Notes under the pieces: model-generated
The model's database searches: none
What the model was told of the DNA's origin: nothing
What the model saw: only the letters and a program-made list of their open reading frames with translations
Shown here: positions 7,020 to 14,756 of the stretch, piece by piece
How the letters are laid out: the number at the start of each line of letters is the position of its first letter
Numbering within the stretch: position 1 is the stretch's first letter
Source of the DNA: Bacteroidota bacterium
GTDB lineage: Bacteria; Bacteroidota; Bacteroidia; Bacteroidales; Prolixibacteraceae
Direction: 5' to 3'
DNA length: 41,531 nucleotides
NCBI GenBank assembly: GCA_030698405.1
Contig: JAUYMU010000030.1
Span: 1 to 41,531 of the forward strand
Made by a program: the position numbers and the translations under genes

Positions 7020-9404
7020 ATGCGTTTTATAACAATCCTGGTTTTATTTCTTCTCTCCTTTTCAACAATTGCCCAGCAAAAGCGAACCATTTCCGGTTAC
7101 GTTAGCGATGCTCAAACCGGTGAGCGGCTATATGCAGCTTCAGTTTACGAACAGAATTCGGGTATTGGAACCATCAGCAACCGCTTTGGCTTTTTTAGTT
7201 TGACACTTAAGGATGGGCTGGCTAATTTGAAAATTTCGTTTGTAGGTTACCAACCACAAACAAAAATCATCAGTTTGTCTGCCGACACTTTACTAATGTT
7301 TTCACTGAAATCGGACAACAAACTGGAGGAGGTGGTTGTAAAAGGCAACACAAACAACAAACTGGCCGACAATAGCAAGCTGGGGCACGTTAAACTTTCG
7401 GCAAAAGAACTTGCCAAACTACCTTCTCTGATGGGAGAAAAAGACGTAATGAAAAGCCTGATGATCCTACCCGGTGTGCAGCAGGGCAGCGAAGGAAGTT
7501 CCGGGATTTTTGTACGAGGCGGAAGCCCTGATCAGAATCTAATTCTTCTGGATGATGTTCCTTTATACAATGTTTCGCATCTGTTTGGTTTTGTGTCTGT
7601 TTTTACTCCTGAAGCGATCAACAGCATCGATTTTTACAAAGGTGGATTCCCGGCACGTTATGGTGGCAGGCTCTCATCGGTAATCGACCTAAGGATGAAA
7701 GACGGGAATAAATTCAAACGTGAAACCAGTATCAATTTGGGACTCATTTCAAGCCAATTCACGACCGAAGGCCCCATTAAAAAAGGCGAATCGTCGTATT
7801 TCTTTTCTGTTCGCCGAACCTTGCTCGATCTTCTTTTCAAAGGTGTTGCCAAAGTTGCCCAGTATAACATGGAGGAACAGTCCATTCCATCCTACGGGTT
7901 TCACGACATCAACGGGAAAATAAATTTCAAGCTGAACGAGAAAAATCACCTCTACTGGAGCTTTTATTCAGGCAAAGACAAATTGTCTTTTGAATACAGC
8001 GATCACATGAAAGATATGCAGCGGGAAGAAACCCAAGAAATATTCGGGTCAATGCATTGGGGAAATGTGATGACCGCGCTGAAACTAAACTCCCAATTAA
8101 GTTCCAAACTGTTTGTAAATACTACGTTGAGCGGAAGTATTTTCAATTACGGCAATTTATTTAAAGGAAGTACCGAAACCATTGTTGGCAGCGAGGTTTC
8201 GAAAAGTGATTTCAGGCTCGAATATCAATCACGAATCAGGTCGCTTGGCCTGAAAACCGACCTCGATATTTACGGCAATTCCAACCTGCCGTTTCAGATC
8301 GGGCTGTTTGTCAGTGCAAACAATTATTTGCCCGGCAAACAACAGGTTGCCCGAAACGAAGGAAAAGATGAAAATTCGAGCGGAGAAATATCGAGCCTCG
8401 ATTACGGAGTTTATCTGGATAAAAAATTCAACCTGGGGGAGAAGCTAAGTTTTACGGTGGGTTTGCGTAACGCGTTTTATTCCATCCACAACAAAAAAAC
8501 CTATTTCGCCCTTGAACCTCGTTTCAGTTCAACATTCAGGCCTAACGAAAACACAAGCTACCATGCTTCCTACGCGGTAATGACCCAGGCCATCCACCTT
8601 TTATCGAACGGCAATGTTGGCCTGCCTACCGATATATGGGTTCCATCAACCAAACTGATACAGCCTGAAACTTCTGACATCTTTTCCGTTGGAATAAAAA
8701 AATCAGTCCCTTCCGGACTAAAACTTTCGATGGAGGCTTATTACAAAAGGTTAAACCATGTGATTTCGTTTACCGAAGGCGATGGAATTCTGGATGTTGA
8801 TAAAAATTGGGAACAAAAAATTACAGTTGGTAACGGGCGCGCCTGGGGACTGGAAACTGAAGCCAGGTACAGCAATACGAGGCTGGAAAGCTGGATTGGT
8901 TACACGCTGGCATGGAACGAACGAAAATTTGACGACATCAACAAGGGCCGCTGGTTTCCTTATCAGTACGACCGACGGCACAAACTCGACCTGGGAATCA
9001 TCATGCAATTAGGAAACAACTGGTCGTGTTCTTCCACCTGGACCTATCAATCGGGGGCTCCGGCAACCTACACGGGAGTCGATTATCTGGCATATCCCGA
9101 AAATTCGGACTACGAAGCTTTCGATTTCTTCACCGGCCGCGCTGTTGATCATAGTCGGATTCAATACTACAACAGTATTAACGGCGTGCGTTTACCAGCT
9201 TACCACCGTTTGGACATTGGTTTTACCAAAGAATGGGAAAAGTATGGAAAGAAAAAAGCCCTGTCGATAAGCGTTTACAATGTTTATTCGAGACAAAACC
9301 CTTTCCTGATTTATGCAAAAACAAAACCCGATGGTTCAACCGGACTGAAACAATTCTCTCTATTCCCGATCATTCCTTCAGTAAGTTACCGCATTAGTTT
9401 TTAA
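7020..9404 (+). CDS. TonB-dependent outer-membrane receptor with carboxypeptidase-regulatory-like N-domain (unit B)
   Basis: This 794 aa protein has a signal peptide (residues 1-19, ending IAQQ), then the carboxypeptidase-D-regulatory-like domain (residues 22-100, ISGYVSDAQTGERLYAASV), the plug (about 125-235, with GIFVRGGSPDQNLILLDDVP and YKGGFPARYGGRLSSVIDL) and a barrel ending in Phe (SYRISF). It is clearly paralogous to the unit A receptor: MPTDLWVAST there matches LPTDIWVPST here, and WFPFKYDRRHDFSF matches WFPYQYDRRHKLDL. Its base composition is visibly less AT-rich than unit A. It starts one base after the barrel gene. It probably works with the DUF4249 lipoprotein encoded downstream; the ligand is unknown. 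Confidence 0.9.
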   Translation: MRFITILVLFLLSFSTIAQQKRTISGYVSDAQTGERLYAASVYEQNSGIGTISNRFGFFSLTLKDGLANLKISFVGYQPQTKIISLSADTLLMFSLKSDNKLEEVVVKGNTNNKLADNSKLGHVKLSAKELAKLPSLMGEKDVMKSLMILPGVQQGSEGSSGIFVRGGSPDQNLILLDDVPLYNVSHLFGFVSVFTPEAINSIDFYKGGFPARYGGRLSSVIDLRMKDGNKFKRETSINLGLISSQFTTEGPIKKGESSYFFSVRRTLLDLLFKGVAKVAQYNMEEQSIPSYGFHDINGKINFKLNEKNHLYWSFYSGKDKLSFEYSDHMKDMQREETQEIFGSMHWGNVMTALKLNSQLSSKLFVNTTLSGSIFNYGNLFKGSTETIVGSEVSKSDFRLEYQSRIRSLGLKTDLDIYGNSNLPFQIGLFVSANNYLPGKQQVARNEGKDENSSGEISSLDYGVYLDKKFNLGEKLSFTVGLRNAFYSIHNKKTYFALEPRFSSTFRPNENTSYHASYAVMTQAIHLLSNGNVGLPTDIWVPSTKLIQPETSDIFSVGIKKSVPSGLKLSMEAYYKRLNHVISFTEGDGILDVDKNWEQKITVGNGRAWGLETEARYSNTRLESWIGYTLAWNERKFDDINKGRWFPYQYDRRHKLDLGIIMQLGNNWSCSSTWTYQSGAPATYTGVDYLAYPENSDYEAFDFFTGRAVDHSRIQYYNSINGVRLPAYHRLDIGFTKEWEKYGKKKALSISVYNVYSRQNPFLIYAKTKPDGSTGLKQFSLFPIIPSVSYRISF

Positions 9405-9427
9405 GCCAAACCACATGAAAAACAACC

Positions 9428-9511
9428 ACATAGACACATAGAACACATAGAAAGAACACATAGAATAATTTTTAACTATGTGTTTTGACTATGTGACCTA
9501 TGTACCTATGT
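9428..9511. repeat. 84-base symmetric palindrome of ACATAG / CTATGT units
   Basis: Four ACATAG units start at 9428, 9436, 9445 and 9458; four CTATGT units start at 9476, 9489, 9498 and 9506. The spacings are 8, 9, 13 and then 13, 9, 8, an exact mirror about the centre at 9469/9470. Transcribed, the whole fills a long imperfect hairpin. It occupies most of the gap between the receptor and DUF4249 genes of unit B. It looks like a non-coding palindromic repeat element rather than a factor-independent terminator. Confidence 0.85.
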
Positions 9512-9529
9512 GTTACAAACTATAAACAA

Positions 9530-10627
9530 ATGAAAAAGTACTCCATCATTGTAATTCTTCTGACCTTGATTTCATGCACAAAAGACCTTAACTTGCCTTT
9601 TGAAAAATCCGATCAAACAATGGTGGTCAACTGCCTCTTTTCAGAAGATGAGACCTGGAAAGTAATCTTAACAAGGGTCAAATCGTTTAGCGACCAATCT
9701 GATTCGTTTGTGGAGGATGCCCGCGTTTCTATCGTTCCTGAAAGCAAAGATACCATCCATCTGACATATAGTAAAAATGGAATTTATCTGTCAGAAGAAA
9801 AGCCTGCAAGTGGTATTCAATATCAACTGGTAATCAACAATGGCACCCCTGGTAAAATAACAGCAACAAGCTCTATCCCGGTAAAACCAATCATTTCTGA
9901 AATAAAGCCATCAACCCAGAACACGATCTACTATTCAAACGCCAAGCTAAGCGATTACTTTGTTTTGCCTTTAGATTTTAAGATTTCGGCTAACGACGAG
10001 CCCAACTTCGTTCGCTTCAGGTTATCTACCTTCAATACTAAATGGGGATATACAAGGTATTTGGTGACAAAAGATACCATCGCGGAACTTCGTAAAATGG
10101 AATTTCCCGAGGATTTTCTAAGCGAACTTGAAAAATTGATCGGTGTAAGTATGAACTGGTCCCAACAATGGAAGATAATCCGTGAAATCGGCGAGAAATA
10201 TGGACTTCCATTTAATGGCGGTATTGGTATAGTTATTTCAAAATTAAAAGAAATAAAAGTAAAAACCCGTTATGAAGATTCCTTTCAATCGGGCACAATA
10301 TTCTCGAACAGCATTGGGTTAAACAATGTTTCAAAAGATATATTCAATGTTTTGGGCGAATATCGTGGAATGAAAGACGCAAGCCTCTTTGTTACCTACA
10401 TTCCGGTGCTGAACAAAAATCACCAGACTGACTACAAAGAAGAATACTGGCTTGAAGTAACCGGAATGAGCGAGGATTATTACAAGTACCAGAAAACATA
10501 TATCAAACAGGTGGAAAACAAAAACAATCCGTTCGCCTCGGTTATTGAGGTGCATTCAAACATCACGAATGGAGTGGGTATTTTTGCTGGCTACAACCGG
10601 CAAAAGATTCATTTTTACGACTATTAA
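9530..10627 (+). CDS. DUF4249 family lipoprotein (unit B)
   Basis: I chose the ATG at 9530 rather than the in-frame ATG at 9500, because MKKYSIIVILLTLISC is a complete lipoprotein signal (Cys16) and 9500 lies inside the ACATAG palindrome. The 365 aa product has the DUF4249 N-terminal pattern: M-V-V-N-C-L-F-S-E-D, V-E-D-A-R-V-S-I-V-P-E, G-I-Q-Y-Q-L-V-I-N-N, and a T-S-S-I-P-V-K-P strand. Near its C-terminus H-S-N-I-T-N-G-V-G-I-F-A-G matches the Y-S-N-I-N-N-G-Y-G-I-F-G-S of the unit A homologue, a typical DUF4249 ending. The residues after Cys (TKDLN) resemble those of lipoprotein B. It ends 28 bases before the convergent alkC gene. Confidence 0.82.
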   Translation: MKKYSIIVILLTLISCTKDLNLPFEKSDQTMVVNCLFSEDETWKVILTRVKSFSDQSDSFVEDARVSIVPESKDTIHLTYSKNGIYLSEEKPASGIQYQLVINNGTPGKITATSSIPVKPIISEIKPSTQNTIYYSNAKLSDYFVLPLDFKISANDEPNFVRFRLSTFNTKWGYTRYLVTKDTIAELRKMEFPEDFLSELEKLIGVSMNWSQQWKIIREIGEKYGLPFNGGIGIVISKLKEIKVKTRYEDSFQSGTIFSNSIGLNNVSKDIFNVLGEYRGMKDASLFVTYIPVLNKNHQTDYKEEYWLEVTGMSEDYYKYQKTYIKQVENKNNPFASVIEVHSNITNGVGIFAGYNRQKIHFYDY

Positions 10628-10655
10628 AGTCCTGTTATTTGTCAGGAATTGGAAA

Positions 10656-11741
10656 TCACCCTTCAAGCCAAAACTTAGTTTCTGCTTTTGTTTCGCCATT
10701 CACTACAATTTCCAATCGGTGTTCGCCGGCAAAATGAGTGCGGGTAGTGAAATCGGTGAAAGCCTGTTTCCTGGTGATTGAGTGTTCGCCCGGAGGAAAA
10801 TTCCCTTCGGTGATCTGGAAGATTTTTGCAGAGGTTTTTCCTCCTGATTTTATGTAATGAATCCTGTATTCGAGCCTGATTTTCCGCGGTTTTCCGGAGT
10901 GATTGGAAAGAGTGAAAGAAAACCTCAGATGATCGCCAATGCGGAGGCTTTGTTTGTCAGTGGCAAGTCCGGCAATAGTCAGCAATTCAGGATTGGCGAA
11001 CCCAAACAGCAACAATGCCCGCGTGTCGCCACTTTTCAGCAAGGTGCGGCAGGCATGTTTGATGATGCGGTCGATTTCCGGTGATTCACCTTTCCAGCGT
11101 TCACACAAATCCAAAACCAAGGCAGGATGATCTTTCGAAATATCGTTCAGGTTGTTGGCCACGCTGCGTCGGACAAATTCTTCAGTATCGTTTTTCAGTT
11201 TCTCCAGAATCGGCAAAACCAGTTTCGGATCTTTTTTAAACTTCAGAAGGCCCATTCCCCATGGCAGGCGGGGGCGACAACCTTCGCTGGCCAACCGGCG
11301 AATCGAAGGATTTTCATCTTCCGCCCATCGGTAAAAGTACGGAATGGCCCGTTCCGGATCTTTGTCCAAAAACGGTCGCACGGCAAATTCCGAAGTACAA
11401 GAACTTGTAAATTTTGCCAACGCATTCATCGAAATATCCCAGTCATCCAAGCCGTAACATTCGGCAAAATCGGAAAATGAAAGGGCAACAAAGCCTTTAA
11501 ACTGAGGGGCGATTTGCTCCAGAATACTGATGGATTGCGGATAATCGGCAGGAAGCATTTGATGCAGACAGTCAGTAATGTGCCGCATTTTTTGTTTCAG
11601 TTCCCGGTCGGCCCATTGCGAATCGAGCACCAGTGCAGTGAATTTTCGAACATCGAATTCAGGCCAAATACCATTGATTGTTTCAGCCAGTTTTAAAACC
11701 TGATCTGCAGGAATCAGAATGTCTTTGAGTTTTTCAGGCAT
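10656..11741 (-). CDS. alkC: AlkC-type DNA alkylation repair glycosylase
   Basis: This 361 aa cytoplasmic protein removes alkylated bases, in the family mainly 3-methyladenine and 3-methylcytosine. Residues 1 to about 270 are helical HEAT-like repeats, with the family block RPFLDKDPERAIPYFYRWAE followed by NPSIRRLASEGCRPRLPWG. Residues about 275-361 form an Ig-like beta domain (LRIGDHLRFSFTLSNHSGK ... HRLEIVVNGETKAETKFWLEG). The HEAT plus C-terminal Ig-like layout distinguishes AlkC from AlkD, which lacks the Ig-like part. It lies 43 bases downstream of mntP on the same strand and may share its transcript. A remnant of the 3' end of a related gene is found at 4926-4994. Confidence 0.85.
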   Translation of the reverse strand: MPEKLKDILIPADQVLKLAETINGIWPEFDVRKFTALVLDSQWADRELKQKMRHITDCLHQMLPADYPQSISILEQIAPQFKGFVALSFSDFAECYGLDDWDISMNALAKFTSSCTSEFAVRPFLDKDPERAIPYFYRWAEDENPSIRRLASEGCRPRLPWGMGLLKFKKDPKLVLPILEKLKNDTEEFVRRSVANNLNDISKDHPALVLDLCERWKGESPEIDRIIKHACRTLLKSGDTRALLLFGFANPELLTIAGLATDKQSLRIGDHLRFSFTLSNHSGKPRKIRLEYRIHYIKSGGKTSAKIFQITEGNFPPGEHSITRKQAFTDFTTRTHFAGEHRLEIVVNGETKAETKFWLEG

Positions 11742-11784
11742 AAATTTCAGGATTAAACTTTTGAAAAAATAAAACAGAACTTAA

Positions 11785-12348
11785 TTAGCTCATCCACAAA
11801 TGTTCGATCAAAATTTTCAAACCTAATACAACTAAAATCAAACCTCCTAACATTTCGGCATACTGGTTAAACCTCGGGCCGGTCTTTTTTCCCAGCAGTA
11901 TTCCGAGCATGGAGGCGATAAAAGTAACTGCACCGATAATAAAAACTGCGATTAAAATTTCATCCAGAAAAGCGGCAAAACTAAACCCAACAGCCAGCGC
12001 GTCAATACTTGTGGCAAGCGAGAGCGTGAGTATGACTTTGATATGCAAGGGATTTTTGATCTCACGAACTTCGGAACTGATAAAACTTTCGATGATCATT
12101 TTGCCACCGATGAGGCTGAGCAATCCAAAAGCGATCCAGTGATCAACAGGTTCTATCATCGATTTCATGCCGTTGCCTATCAACCAACCGATCAATGGCA
12201 TCACTGCCTGAAAAAAAGCCAGAAAGATGGCAATTTTGGTAGCCTGCACAAAACGGATTTGTGGTAAGTTCAGACCGCTGCATACCGACACTGCAAACGA
12301 ATCGAACGACAGCCCGATAGCGAGCAAAATAATTGTGATAATTTCCAT
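11785..12348 (-). CDS. mntP: MntP manganese efflux pump
   Basis: The start is set at the ATG at 12348 (MEIITIILLAIGLSFDSFAV); a 20-residue in-frame extension to 12408 does not fit the family. The 187 aa product matches the usual MntP length and has six hydrophobic segments. The two repeat halves carry the signature acidic residues: D16 in L-S-F-D-S-F-A-V-S and the matching aspartate in A-T-S-I-D-A-L-A-V-G-F. It sits in the inner membrane and exports Mn2+. I see no yybP-ykoY manganese riboswitch in the short upstream leader. A promoter-like pair lies at 12367-12397. Confidence 0.9.
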   Translation of the reverse strand: MEIITIILLAIGLSFDSFAVSVCSGLNLPQIRFVQATKIAIFLAFFQAVMPLIGWLIGNGMKSMIEPVDHWIAFGLLSLIGGKMIIESFISSEVREIKNPLHIKVILTLSLATSIDALAVGFSFAAFLDEILIAVFIIGAVTFIASMLGILLGKKTGPRFNQYAEMLGGLILVVLGLKILIEHLWMS

Positions 12349-12366
12349 CCATCCAGAATTGAGCGA

Positions 12367-12397
12367 CAAAACTATAAAAAATGTGGATAAACGGAAA
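12367..12397 (-). promoter_or_regulatory. Probable mntP promoter
   Basis: On the minus strand there is a perfect -7 element TAGTTTTG (12374-12367). After a 19-base spacer it is preceded by TTTC (12397-12394), three of four bases of the -33 consensus TTTG. Transcription would start near 12360, about 12 bases before the mntP ATG. Confidence 0.5.
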
Positions 12398-12467
12398 TTA
12401 CATTTCATCCAACGACAACACAGAACTGGATTTGAATCAAAAAGTGTTTTCTTTCTTAAAAAAAATA

Positions 12468-12644
12468 GAACGCGGATTGCAACGGATTAAGCGGATAGGC
12501 GCAGATTAGAAATATAATATGGATTGTAACCGGATTTTTATTCATGCAAGCATGAATGATAAGAACGTAAATGTCAAAAAATCATTCCGACTTGTCGGAA
12601 TTAATATCCGTTTTAATTCGCCAAATCCGCGTTAATCCGCGTTC
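12468..12644. repeat. Nested palindromic element with GCGGATT-rich arms
   Basis: The perfect 11-base outer arms GAACGCGGATT (12468-12478) and AATCCGCGTTC (12634-12644) continue inward as degenerate GCGGATT-type repeats on both sides. The interior holds two perfect hairpins: ATTCATGC-AA-GCATGAAT (12540-12557) and ATTCCGAC-TT-GTCGGAAT (12584-12601). It has no coding capacity. The same 11-base arm recurs at 19159-19169. Confidence 0.8.
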
Positions 12645-12700
12645 CATTCAAAAAAGAATAATGCGACTTTATATTGTGTCTATTATACTAAAAAATTAGT

Positions 12701-12732
12701 TTTGGCATGCAACAAAAAAATCGCTAAACTTG
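12701..12732 (+). promoter_or_regulatory. Promoter of the GH127-regulator operon
   Basis: TTTG at 12701-12704 (-33) and TAAACTTG at 12725-12732 (-7, seven of eight consensus positions) are separated by 20 bases, within the Bacteroidota sigma spacing of 19-21. Transcription would begin near 12738. No copy of the GTCCACC operator seen upstream of susC is found here, so expression is probably basal rather than regulator-dependent. Confidence 0.6.
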
Positions 12733-12774
12733 TAAGTGTATTATTTACGTTTATAACCTGACAACTTCAACAAC

Positions 12775-14742
12775 ATGAAACTGAAACTTCTCCTTCCACT
12801 ATTCCTGTTTGCCGGGCTGATTGCCTGTAAAAACCAACCGGAACAAGCCAATTACAAAATTCAGGGCGTTCCGTTCAACGAGGTAAAAATCAGCGATCAG
12901 TTTTGGCTGCCGAAAATCGAAACCAACCGGACAGTCACCATCCCCGCCTCATTTGAAAAATGCGAGGAGAACGGAAGGATGGATAATTTCCTGATTGCCG
13001 GGGGTAAAATGGAAGGCCCGGTCATCGGAAAAATGCCTTTCGACGACAGCGATGTTTACAAGATCATCGAAGGGGCAGCCTATTCGCTCACCACCATTCC
13101 TGATCCGAAATTGGACGCATACATTGATTCAGTGATCGCCATCATCAAAATTGGTCAGGAGGAAGACGGATATCTCACCACTTACAAAACCATCGATTCA
13201 ACTTACTCTCCAGCTTCATGGAATCCTGCCGGGGGAAGGTGGAAACACCTGGCTTCGAGCCACGAGTTATACAACAGCGGACACATGTTCGAGGCAGCTG
13301 CCGCACACTACCGCGCAACGGGAAAAACCAATTTTCTGGATATCGCCACTAAAAATGCCGATTTGCTGGTAAAGGTCTTTGGCGAAGGTAAAAATCCTGA
13401 TGTTCCCGGTCACCAGATTGTTGAAACCGGACTGATAAAACTATACCTGGTCACAAATAAAAAGGAATATATGGAACTCGCCCGTCATTTTCTGGATCAG
13501 CGGGGCGACAGCACAAAAAGAAAAATATGGGGTCAGTACAATCAGGACCACAAACCGGTAACAGCGCAAGACGAAGCCGTGGGACATGCTGTGCGGGCTT
13601 TGTACATGTATGCAGGAATGACCGATATTGCCGCCATGTACAACGACCCTGCCTACACCAAGGCGGTGGATAAACTCTGGGAAAATATGGTTTACAACAA
13701 GATGTACCTCATTGGGGGAATCGGCGCACGGCACGATGGCGAAGCGTTTGGCGAAAATTATGAACTTCCGAATCTCACCGCGTACAACGAAACCTGCGCC
13801 GCCATTGCCAATGTTTACTGGAACTACCGAATGTTCCTGCTCCATGGCGACTCGAAATACATTGATGTGCTGGAACGCAGTTTATACAACGGTGTCATTT
13901 CAGGAGTCGGGCTCGATGGAAAAACCTTCTTTTACCCCAATCCATTGGAATGTGACATGCATTACCATTTCAACTCCGGAGGTTCGCTCGATCGCCAGCC
14001 GTGGTTCGATTGTTCGTGCTGCCCAACCAACCTGTGCAGGTTTCTGCCATCGGTTCCGGGATACATTTATGCACACAACAACACCGATTTGTATGTCAAC
14101 CTGTTTGTACAAAGTTCATCAACAATCAATCTGAATAAAAAATTACCGGTTACAATTACCCAGGAAACACAATATCCGTGGGATGGTCAGGTGAAAATTT
14201 TGGTTTCTCCTGAAAAGGCAGGCAAATTCGCACTGCACCTCCGCATTCCGGGTTGGGCGCAAAACCAGCCTTTACCGGGCGATTTGTATTCGTACATTGT
14301 TCCTGAAACTGATTCAGTAATGGTAAAAGTAAACGGTGAGGCGATTACCTATAAATCTGAAAAAGGCTATGCCGTTATCGACCGTGAATGGAAGGCGGGA
14401 GATGTGGTGAACTACTCGCTCCCAATGAGCATTCACCGGGTTGAGACCAACAAAAATGTAGCTGAAAATGCTGGCAAAGTCGCCATCGAGCGCGGCCCGA
14501 TTGTGTATTGTATCGAAGGCGCCGACAATGGAACGCAACTTTCGAAACTGGCTTTGCCCGACAATTCAGTTTTAACAGCAAATTTTTCGCCTGAAACACT
14601 GAGCGGAGTGGTTACAATTTCAGGAGAAATGACAGTAACAGGAGGCAAAACTGCCCAAACGCAAAAAATTAGGGCCATACCATATTTTGTATGGAACAAC
14701 CGCGGAGCAAACGAAATGAGAGTTTGGATTCCAAGGAACTGA
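12775..14742 (+). CDS. GH127 family beta-L-arabinofuranosidase (DUF1680 type), lipoprotein
   Basis: This 655 aa protein has a lipoprotein signal ending GLIAC (Cys18). The (alpha/alpha)6 barrel covers about residues 30-430, followed by beta domains. GH127 enzymes use a zinc-bound cysteine nucleophile. The expected ligands are all present: E339 and C341 in A-Y-N-E-T-C, and C415 and C416 in F-D-C-S-C-C-P-T-N-L, with C415 the likely nucleophile. The likely acid/base is E323 in D-G-E-A-F-G-E. Family members release L-arabinofuranose from beta-linked arabinosides such as hydroxyproline-linked arabino-oligosaccharides and some pectic or arabinogalactan side chains. The gene lies 14 bases before the regulator gene in one operon. 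A related family (GH146) has the same fold and cannot be fully excluded by eye. Confidence 0.85.
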   Translation: MKLKLLLPLFLFAGLIACKNQPEQANYKIQGVPFNEVKISDQFWLPKIETNRTVTIPASFEKCEENGRMDNFLIAGGKMEGPVIGKMPFDDSDVYKIIEGAAYSLTTIPDPKLDAYIDSVIAIIKIGQEEDGYLTTYKTIDSTYSPASWNPAGGRWKHLASSHELYNSGHMFEAAAAHYRATGKTNFLDIATKNADLLVKVFGEGKNPDVPGHQIVETGLIKLYLVTNKKEYMELARHFLDQRGDSTKRKIWGQYNQDHKPVTAQDEAVGHAVRALYMYAGMTDIAAMYNDPAYTKAVDKLWENMVYNKMYLIGGIGARHDGEAFGENYELPNLTAYNETCAAIANVYWNYRMFLLHGDSKYIDVLERSLYNGVISGVGLDGKTFFYPNPLECDMHYHFNSGGSLDRQPWFDCSCCPTNLCRFLPSVPGYIYAHNNTDLYVNLFVQSSSTINLNKKLPVTITQETQYPWDGQVKILVSPEKAGKFALHLRIPGWAQNQPLPGDLYSYIVPETDSVMVKVNGEAITYKSEKGYAVIDREWKAGDVVNYSLPMSIHRVETNKNVAENAGKVAIERGPIVYCIEGADNGTQLSKLALPDNSVLTANFSPETLSGVVTISGEMTVTGGKTAQTQKIRAIPYFVWNNRGANEMRVWIPRN

Positions 14743-14756
14743 ACAACACCTAAAAA

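Larger units (their letters stand above)
12349..12774. other. Divergent intergenic region between mntP and GH127
   Basis: The region holds the mntP promoter at its left edge, a 177-base nested palindromic element (12468-12644), and the GH127 promoter (12701-12732). I see no gene in it. Confidence 0.6.

Noticed and set aside
9428-9511. Repeated ACATAG units as a possible CRISPR or tandem repeat array
   Set aside because: The units are only 6 bases, switch orientation at the centre and are spaced by 2-7 bases, so they are arms of one palindrome.
12349-12408. N-terminal extension of MntP
   Set aside because: Family proteins begin at the equivalent of the ATG at 12348, and the extension covers the likely promoter.
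13441-13845. Long open frame antisense to the GH127 gene
   Set aside because: It is a shadow of the real gene, which has complete catalytic motifs; the antisense translation has no recognisable features.
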